DNA of 23,680 bases from Alphaproteobacteria bacterium (GTDB lineage Bacteria; Pseudomonadota; Alphaproteobacteria; Holosporales; Holosporaceae): the NCBI GenBank assembly GCA_016870135.1, contig VGCF01000008.1, positions 1 through 23,680 of the forward strand, written 5' to 3'. This document shows, piece by piece, positions 15,350-21,195 of the stretch. The translations under genes were made by a program, and so were the position numbers. Each line of letters starts with the position of its first letter. Position 1 is the first letter of the stretch. The notes beneath the pieces are model-generated. The model ran no database searches. It was not told the DNA's origin and saw nothing but the letters and a program-made list of their open reading frames with translations.

Positions 15350-18319
15350 CTAGGTTTTAAGGGTGACCACAGACCAACAGCGATCACATACCTTGATCAC
15401 AGGGGACTGATCTGCCGCACCATCAACAGAATCAGGAATGTCACCATTTCGGGTCTGTACACAGGGTAAATAACGCCAACACCGATGGCATTTTTCACCA
15501 TCAGCCAATAGAACCTTAATCGCCATATCATCACCCACGACGACATAGCCTTCTAGAGCACTCCATGGGCCCGGATTTTCTCTGGAAAAAGCCTCTTCAA
15601 CCCGCTCAACATGAATATGGGACGTTACACACCACATGGCAAAATGATCGGTCTGTACATCATGCCACCCAGGCCCCAACACCACCTTGGGTGCCGTTTG
15701 CAAATTACTGCCGATTTTTTTATCCTCTCTGGCCCGTTCCAGAACCGCCGTTACAGCAGAGCGAACCGTGCGTAAACGTTCCACCATATCAGCAGCAACG
15801 GGATCATGCCAGGATTCTGGTGCCCGAGGCATTGGATTGAAATGAATACTCCACACATCATCCACAAGGCCCATTCTCCGCAACACATCAAGCAACCCGT
15901 TGGATACAGACCAACCATCGCTGGATGCAGGATCAATCCCCACAACATCCTTGGCCAAATGGGTCCACGATTCCTCTGTTGTAAAGGGAATAAATGGGGC
16001 CAACCAATGCACAACGTGAATCAATACATGCCACAACGTGGTGCGAATCTGTTGACGCAACACATTATTTTCACCATCACAATACAAAGAATCCTTGCTG
16101 ATATCAAAATAAAAAGCCGATAAATCTTGGTTGCAAAAATCGTAAATCATTTGCACGATGGCTTGAAAATCGTATTTTTCCATGGATTCATGAATCTGTT
16201 GATCCAACACATAGAGGCGATGGTGGATCATGCGCTCTAGAATACCCATAGAGGATACGGGCACCATTTCTTTATCAGAAAACCCATGCAATGCCCCCAA
16301 GGAAAACCGTAATGTATTACGGAAACGGCGATAAATATCTGTCACACGTTCCAAAATCACCGGCCCCATACGGACATCTTTTTGGTAATCTTCGTACCCC
16401 ACCCACAGGCGTAAAATATCGGCCCCGTGCTGATCCATCACATCCTGAGGATCGGTGACGTTGCCCAGAGATTTTGACATTTTTCTGCCCTGTTGATCCA
16501 AGCAAAACCCATGAGTTACCACCGCACGGTACGGCGCCTGATCTTCCAGAGCAATAGAGGTGGCGAGCGACGATTGAAACCATGCCCGATGCTGATCAGA
16601 TCCCTCGAAATACAGCGATGCCGGCCACGCAATGGACCCTGCCCGTGATGCTGGAACCCCATCTTTTAACACAACCTCGTGGGTGACCCCTGATTCAAAC
16701 CATACATCAATAATGTCCTGATTTTTAATCCAGTCCTTGGGGTCATATAATCCATCCAAAACGCTGTGCGCCTCGTCAGTAAACCAAAAATCAACCCCCT
16801 CCTGGGCCACCCGATCTGTGATGCGTTGAAATACCCGATCATCAACCAATATTTCCCCCCTTTCTGCATGAATAAACATGGCAATGGGAACGCCCCAAAC
16901 CCTTTGACGAGAAATGCACCAATCGGGGCGACTGGATAGCATGCTTTTCATGCGCGTTTCGGCTTCTGCCGGATGCCACTGTACGCCAGGCAAAGCATCC
17001 AAAGCTTTCTGACGCAACGCCAACGGGCCATCCAATGTAATAAACCATTGGGATGTGGCACGATAAAACAATGGCTTTTTAGATCGCCACGAATGGGGAT
17101 AACTGTGGGTGTAGGCCGACTCTGCCATCAACGCGCCCTGCTCGCATAATGCGGTGCGAATGACAGAATAGGCAGAACGCATTTCCAAACCCGCCACCAC
17201 AGGGCAGTCTGCCTTAAATATACCCCGTTCTGATAAGGGAGAAGCCACTTCTAAACCATGCCGCCTGCCAATTTCAAAATCTTCAATACCATGGCCTGGC
17301 GCGGTATGCACCAAACCTGTTCCTGTATCGGTGGTGACATACTCGCTCTCTAGCAACGGCACATTGTGATCATAACCCATACCGTTCCAAGGATGCTTCG
17401 CCACCGAACCCGCCAACGCTGAACCCATACACGACGCCATCATGACGGCATCAACAATGCCACAGGATGCGCACACATGATCCCACAAATCCACTGCCAC
17501 GATGATTTTTTCCCCAACAACGGCCAGAGAGTCTGGGGCCACGGCACGAATCTGATAACACCCGTATTGGGCATCTGGCGCGTACGTAATGCCGCGATTG
17601 CCTGGCAGCGACCATGGTGTGGTGGTCCAAATCACGACACTGGCACCATCCCAACCCACAGAACTGTGTTGCAATGGAAAGCGCACATAAATCGATGGGG
17701 ACGTGATGTCTTGATACTCTACCTCTGATTCGGCCAAGGCTGTTTGCTCTGCCGGTGACCATAAAACCGGACGTAATCCCCTATAAATATACCCCTTGGA
17801 CACCATGCGGTAAAAATGATGTACAATGCGAGACTCAAACACAGGATCCATGGTGGTGTACGCATTCTCCCAATCGGCAATTACCCCCAGACGCTGGAAC
17901 CCCGTTTTTTGCACATCAATCCATTTTTGAGCAAATTTTCTGCAATCAGAGCGAAAATCATTCACCTGAATCTGGGTGCGCTGTATTTTTTTCTGTAAAT
18001 AATCTTTTTCAATTTGGGTTTCAATGGGCAAGCCATGGCAATCCCACCCTGGAACAAAAGACACATCGTATCCCGCCATAAACCGACATCGGACCGTAAA
18101 ATCCTTTAAAATCTTGTTTAGTCCATGCCCCAGGTGAATAGGGCCATTGGCATACGGCGGTCCATCGTGCATCACAAACAAAGGTGCCCCTTGACGTTTT
18201 TTCCGCCACCGTTGATACAATTGTATGTCTGTCCATCGTTGTAACCAGATGGGCTCTTGTTCAGCCAGTCGCCCCTTCATGGGCAAAGATGTTTTGGGTA
18301 AAAAAACAGATAAATTCAT
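15350..18319 (-). CDS. ileS: isoleucyl-tRNA synthetase
   Basis: Class I aminoacyl-tRNA synthetase charging tRNA-Ile, 989 aa, slightly longer than the E. coli enzyme. It has the HIGH-type motif HLGH (62-65) after MHDGPPYANGP, and the CP1 editing domain with WTTTPWSLPGN and HTAPGHGIEDFEIG, which clears mischarged valine. The catalytic core carries WFESG and the KMSKS loop (near 610, GRKMSKSLGN). An anticodon-binding domain and a C-terminal zinc cluster follow (CHRCWRYLPC near 944 and CDRCW near 978). The ATG at 18319 fits the family start (LPKTSLPMKGRL) though no ribosome binding site is clear. A TATAAA-containing AT-rich region lies about 30-50 bp upstream, without a clear -35. Confidence 0.97.
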   Translation of the reverse strand: MNLSVFLPKTSLPMKGRLAEQEPIWLQRWTDIQLYQRWRKKRQGAPLFVMHDGPPYANGPIHLGHGLNKILKDFTVRCRFMAGYDVSFVPGWDCHGLPIETQIEKDYLQKKIQRTQIQVNDFRSDCRKFAQKWIDVQKTGFQRLGVIADWENAYTTMDPVFESRIVHHFYRMVSKGYIYRGLRPVLWSPAEQTALAESEVEYQDITSPSIYVRFPLQHSSVGWDGASVVIWTTTPWSLPGNRGITYAPDAQYGCYQIRAVAPDSLAVVGEKIIVAVDLWDHVCASCGIVDAVMMASCMGSALAGSVAKHPWNGMGYDHNVPLLESEYVTTDTGTGLVHTAPGHGIEDFEIGRRHGLEVASPLSERGIFKADCPVVAGLEMRSAYSVIRTALCEQGALMAESAYTHSYPHSWRSKKPLFYRATSQWFITLDGPLALRQKALDALPGVQWHPAEAETRMKSMLSSRPDWCISRQRVWGVPIAMFIHAERGEILVDDRVFQRITDRVAQEGVDFWFTDEAHSVLDGLYDPKDWIKNQDIIDVWFESGVTHEVVLKDGVPASRAGSIAWPASLYFEGSDQHRAWFQSSLATSIALEDQAPYRAVVTHGFCLDQQGRKMSKSLGNVTDPQDVMDQHGADILRLWVGYEDYQKDVRMGPVILERVTDIYRRFRNTLRFSLGALHGFSDKEMVPVSSMGILERMIHHRLYVLDQQIHESMEKYDFQAIVQMIYDFCNQDLSAFYFDISKDSLYCDGENNVLRQQIRTTLWHVLIHVVHWLAPFIPFTTEESWTHLAKDVVGIDPASSDGWSVSNGLLDVLRRMGLVDDVWSIHFNPMPRAPESWHDPVAADMVERLRTVRSAVTAVLERAREDKKIGSNLQTAPKVVLGPGWHDVQTDHFAMWCVTSHIHVERVEEAFSRENPGPWSALEGYVVVGDDMAIKVLLADGEKCHRCWRYLPCVQTRNGDIPDSVDGAADQSPVIKVCDRCWSVVTLKT

Positions 18320-18492
18320 GAATCAAAGGGATCGCGATATGGAACGTTTAATTTTATCATTTTATACCCATCATCTTCAAGCCAAATTCCCAGCTTATTG
18401 CGGGACCACAAATCTTTTTCAAAATATATTTTAATAAAATATCCACTTTATACCATCATAATAGTTGAAACCGTATTCAAAAAGGAATTCTA

Positions 18493-18993
18493 ATGAAAAA
18501 GACTCTATTTGTTATGACATTGTGCGCCATTACCGCACTTTTTTCCGGCTGCTGGAAAAAGAAGGATAACGCAGACGGCACGAGCACGCCCCCTTCGACC
18601 AACGCCCCCGTTATGACGGACGAGAAAACCATCAAAGTCGCGTCCCTGGACACTGGCAATTCAGCGCCATCCAATAATGGCGAAAACAATAACAGAGAAA
18701 TGGATGATGCCTTAATAAAAGGCGACAATAATAGGGAAAATAATAGGGAAAATAATACGGAGGAATCCACAGCCGATAAGCAGAAGAATCCACTTGAGGA
18801 GATGAACAAAGAAGTCGGGGATATCAAGGATGAAGTCGGGGATATCAAGGATGAAGTCGGGGATATCAAGGATGAAGTCGGGAATATCAATGATGAAGTC
18901 GATGGGGTCAAGGACGCCACCAATGAGTTGGAGGCAGAAATAAAGGACAATAAAGGAAAAGAAAAAAAAAACAACAGAAAAGATAGACAATAA
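18493..18993 (+). CDS. repeat-containing coiled-coil lipoprotein, probably frameshifted at the C-terminus
   Basis: The signal sequence MKKTLFVMTLCAITALFSGC ends in a lipobox, so Cys20 would be lipidated. Trp at +2 (no Asp) favours outer-membrane sorting by Lol. AAGGA precedes the ATG. The mature part has a Thr/Pro/Asn-rich spacer, three NNRE/NNTE units (12-bp DNA repeats, 18727-18762) and five heptads of the type EVGDIKD (18811-18915) with Val and Ile in core positions, so a coiled coil is expected. The frame ends at 18991-18993, just after an A10 run (18962-18971). Removing one A opens a frame to 19052-19054 whose product (KIDNKIGLRVSSL) continues the heptad pattern, so the complete protein may be 186 aa. 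Anchoring or adhesion is a guess; no homologue recognised. Confidence 0.7.
   Translation: MKKTLFVMTLCAITALFSGCWKKKDNADGTSTPPSTNAPVMTDEKTIKVASLDTGNSAPSNNGENNNREMDDALIKGDNNRENNRENNTEESTADKQKNPLEEMNKEVGDIKDEVGDIKDEVGDIKDEVGNINDEVDGVKDATNELEAEIKDNKGKEKKNNRKDRQ
18727..18762 (+). repeat. three 12-bp tandem repeats encoding NNRE/NNTE
   Basis: AATAATAGGGAA occurs twice in a row and is followed by the variant AATAATACGGAG, inside the linker of the lipoprotein gene. Unit length is a multiple of three, so changes in number stay in frame. Confidence 0.85.
18811..18915 (+). repeat. five 21-bp tandem repeats encoding heptads
   Basis: Three identical 21-bp units (GAAGTCGGGGATATCAAGGA plus T; 18811-18831, 18832-18852, 18853-18873) are followed by a variant (18874-18894) and a more diverged one (18895-18915). 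Each encodes one coiled-coil heptad, so copy-number changes keep frame and register. Perfect identity of three units points to recent expansion. Confidence 0.95.
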
Positions 18994-19082
18994 AATAGGT
19001 CTTCGAGTGTCCTCTTTGGACCGCATGGATCGATTTGAAGACATGTTTGGATAATAAAAGCGGGGGGGGGCGTACCCCTGTC

Positions 19083-19118
19083 CCCCATCATCGCAGAGGC
19101 GCCGCCCCATCATCGCAG
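19083..19118. repeat. 14-bp direct repeat over the 3' end of prmC
   Basis: CCCCATCATCGCAG occurs at 19083-19096 and 19105-19118, spaced by 22 bp and followed by AGGCG or GCG. The second copy contains the prmC stop (TCA at 19110-19112 on this strand), so the end of the gene is duplicated just downstream of itself, as seen for the SIMPL gene. Confidence 0.75.
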
Positions 19119-20126
19119 GCGTCCCCACACGTATCGATCTTTGCCATCATGATCGGGTAAAATATGGATCTGGCTTAACCCAGCGTGCTGGCACAAATTC
19201 CACACAGCGGGCCCCTGATCATATCCAATTTCCAGTACCAAAATCCCACGGGGGGCCAAGCACCGCACCATTGGACCAATCCAAGCCCGATAAAATCTAA
19301 ACCCATCAACACCTGCATACAATGCCCGATCAGGATCCCACAGCGCCACATTTTTAGGCGCCACATACCCCGTTGGTACATAGGGTGGATTACTGATGAT
19401 GATATCAAACGAACTCGATCCCACAAGATTCCTGCCCCCAAAAACCTCACCACAGCGAACCTCACCATGTTCTTCTCGGTTCGTACCCGCGTCACCTCCT
19501 AACCCCATCAAAACCTCTGCACCATCCCCCACCATCCACCGGGCCCGTTCCGCCACACCATGTCTTGTCGCATTTTTACCCGCCATGCGCAATGCATCAG
19601 CAGAATAATCCACACCAATCCCAAACGCAGATGGGTAATGCAGCAACAATTGGATTAATAGACACCCTGAACCTGTACCCATATCTAGAATACGGGGTCC
19701 GCATGCCCCGCCAAACGCGTTTAAATTGGTCTGAGCATACACAATATCCATCAAGCCCTCGCTTTCCCAACGGGGATCCAGCGTGGATGCATTCAAATCG
19801 TAACGCCGCCCACAAAACCACCCATACCCCACCAGACGCGACAACGGTGCATGTTCCACATCAGGAAAACCCCACAACCAATCAAAATCATCCGGTGTCA
19901 TCGCCCTGCCCTGCATGCTGTGTTCATTTAAAGAACAGGCCCACGATAATGGCGTCAAGGCATACTGGTGCTGAACGATGCCTTTGGCCTTGGCCCACAG
20001 ACCAGCATCTTCGCCATCGAGCTTTCCACCGCCATTGGATCGACCAGCATCTTCGCCATCGGGTCTGCTCTCATCAGCCTCTGCCTGGGCCTGTTTTTTC
20101 AGAAAATCATATACGTGGCGTGTCAT
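19110..20126 (-). CDS. prmC: release factor glutamine methyltransferase PrmC
   Basis: PrmC methylates the Gln of the GGQ motif in release factors RF1 and RF2. The C-terminal SAM-binding domain shows RILDMGTGSGCLLIQLLLHYP (motif I), GIGVDYSADAL, and the catalytic NPPY (246-249) in FDIIISNPPYVPTGYV. Just before it, the linker PLSRLVGYGWFCGRRYDLNASTLDPRWESEGLM matches the PrmC region ending in TLIPRPETE. From the ATG at 20126 (MTRHVYDFL) the protein has 338 residues, about 50 more than usual. The excess is a repeat-rich segment near the N-terminus (DGEDAG twice) and a Gly-rich insert before NPPY. The frame continues upstream to 20285, but that would overlap divergent plsC, so I reject it. Confidence 0.88.
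   Translation of the reverse strand: MTRHVYDFLKKQAQAEADESRPDGEDAGRSNGGGKLDGEDAGLWAKAKGIVQHQYALTPLSWACSLNEHSMQGRAMTPDDFDWLWGFPDVEHAPLSRLVGYGWFCGRRYDLNASTLDPRWESEGLMDIVYAQTNLNAFGGACGPRILDMGTGSGCLLIQLLLHYPSAFGIGVDYSADALRMAGKNATRHGVAERARWMVGDGAEVLMGLGGDAGTNREEHGEVRCGEVFGGRNLVGSSSFDIIISNPPYVPTGYVAPKNVALWDPDRALYAGVDGFRFYRAWIGPMVRCLAPRGILVLEIGYDQGPAVWNLCQHAGLSQIHILPDHDGKDRYVWGRLR
20000..20061. repeat. 20-bp direct repeat inside prmC
   Basis: GACCAGCATCTTCGCCATCG occurs at 20000-20019 and 20042-20061, offset by 42 bp. It encodes the repeated DGEDAG of the PrmC N-terminal insert. The 42-bp period keeps the frame. Confidence 0.9.
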
Positions 20127-20256
20127 ACCCAACAAATTCCATCGCGTACCATCACCACAACGCCCCCCCACACCGCTGTTCCCATGATTAGGCATAGCCA
20201 CCCCCCGTCCGATGCCTATATAATACCCACCATACCAAAACCCTGCGTGCATCACC

Positions 20257-21027
20257 ATGACCACCCCTCCCAACGGCCCTGTCAACGTTCTGGTTCGCCT
20301 GGCCGGCCATATTCTGTTTTACACCACATTAAGCGCCTTGTTTTTATGCAGTTCACCCATTTTTATCATCCTGTTGGCCATGCCCCCCCGGTACACCCAT
20401 GGGTTCAGCCGTCTGTTTTGTCGGGCTGTTGTGGCGCTGATGGCCGTCTTTTTAAGATTACGATATCGCGTAACGGGCACGCAGCATTTACCCCAGGGGG
20501 GATACATCGTGGCATCAAAGCATCAATCCCCGTGGGAGACCGTGGCCTTTTTGACCTTTTTGCCCCATCCGTCCTTTGTCTTGAAACAAGAGTTACTGCG
20601 CGTACCCATATTGGGTCGCGTTTTGGCGCACATGGGCATGATTCCGGTGTCACGGCGATCCACATCCCTGAAATCGGGCACCAACCAGGACGCGTTTTTA
20701 CACCAGGGCAAAACCGTCACAGCCACAGAACAGCGCCCCGTGGTGATTTTTCCAGAGGGCACCCGCACCAAACCAGGAGATCAAACCCGTTATCGCCAAG
20801 GCGTCATTCGTTTGGCCCAGTACACACGCGCCCCCATCATTCCCATCGCCCTGAACTCTGGTGTGTTTTGGCCCCCGCACACCTTTTTCAAAAAACCGGG
20901 CATCATTGACGTGGTGATTTTGCCGCCTTTGTGGGTGAACCAGCATCCAGCCGATAGGGACGACCCCACCCCCCTAGAAGACCTGAAACAACGCATTGAA
21001 ACGGCATCATCAAATCTGGTAAAATAG
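20257..21027 (+). CDS. plsC: 1-acyl-sn-glycerol-3-phosphate acyltransferase
   Basis: PlsC acylates lysophosphatidate to phosphatidate, the second acyl transfer of phospholipid synthesis, at the inner membrane. The 256-residue protein has an N-terminal hydrophobic region (about 12-42). The catalytic motif is HQSPWE (89-94), an H-X4-E form rather than the usual H-X4-D, which I recall as common in alphaproteobacterial members (KHQSxWET). The glycerol-phosphate motif FPEGTR (165-170) and the PIIPIALNSG block follow. No strong ribosome binding site before the ATG at 20257. Divergent from prmC; about 130 bp lie between the two starts. Confidence 0.92.
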   Translation: MTTPPNGPVNVLVRLAGHILFYTTLSALFLCSSPIFIILLAMPPRYTHGFSRLFCRAVVALMAVFLRLRYRVTGTQHLPQGGYIVASKHQSPWETVAFLTFLPHPSFVLKQELLRVPILGRVLAHMGMIPVSRRSTSLKSGTNQDAFLHQGKTVTATEQRPVVIFPEGTRTKPGDQTRYRQGVIRLAQYTRAPIIPIALNSGVFWPPHTFFKKPGIIDVVILPPLWVNQHPADRDDPTPLEDLKQRIETASSNLVK

Positions 21028-21133
21028 AAAAATGCATCTTTTTCATTGCTGCTTTTTATTTGCTTGATATTGTTTTGCCCACATTGCCAATATTACATTG
21101 CAGAACTTTATCCATATTTTAATAAAAAAGATC

Positions 21134-21162
21134 TTGATTCTGTGTTCATCCTGGGGTACCAT
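21134..21162 (+). promoter_or_regulatory. candidate promoter of the large secreted ORF
   Basis: TTGATT (21134-21139) and TACCAT (21157-21162) are separated by exactly 17 bp, giving a leader of about 28 nt to the ATG at 21196. GAGG (21186-21189) is a reasonable ribosome binding site. A TATAAA at 21179-21184 is too close to the start codon to act as its -10. Confidence 0.4.
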
Positions 21163-21195
21163 GGTGGGTGAAACATCTTATAAATGAGGTTAAGT

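Noticed and set aside
18811..18915. CRISPR-like array
   Set aside because: The 21-bp units abut directly with no spacers and encode heptads in frame; no cas genes are present.
18477..19128. Ser/Phe-rich minus-strand ORFs with repeated TSSLISP-type and DFILDIP-type units
   Set aside because: They are antisense shadows of the 21-bp repeats in the lipoprotein gene, which itself has a lipobox and ribosome binding site.
20127..20285. Upstream extension of PrmC to 20285
   Set aside because: It would overlap the divergent plsC coding region, and the added Gly/Tyr-rich residues match no PrmC domain.
19968..20909. 313-codon plus-strand ORF overlapping prmC and plsC
   Set aside because: It is antisense to prmC and out of frame with plsC, both of which have conserved catalytic motifs; its sequence shows no family features and reflects their composition and repeats.
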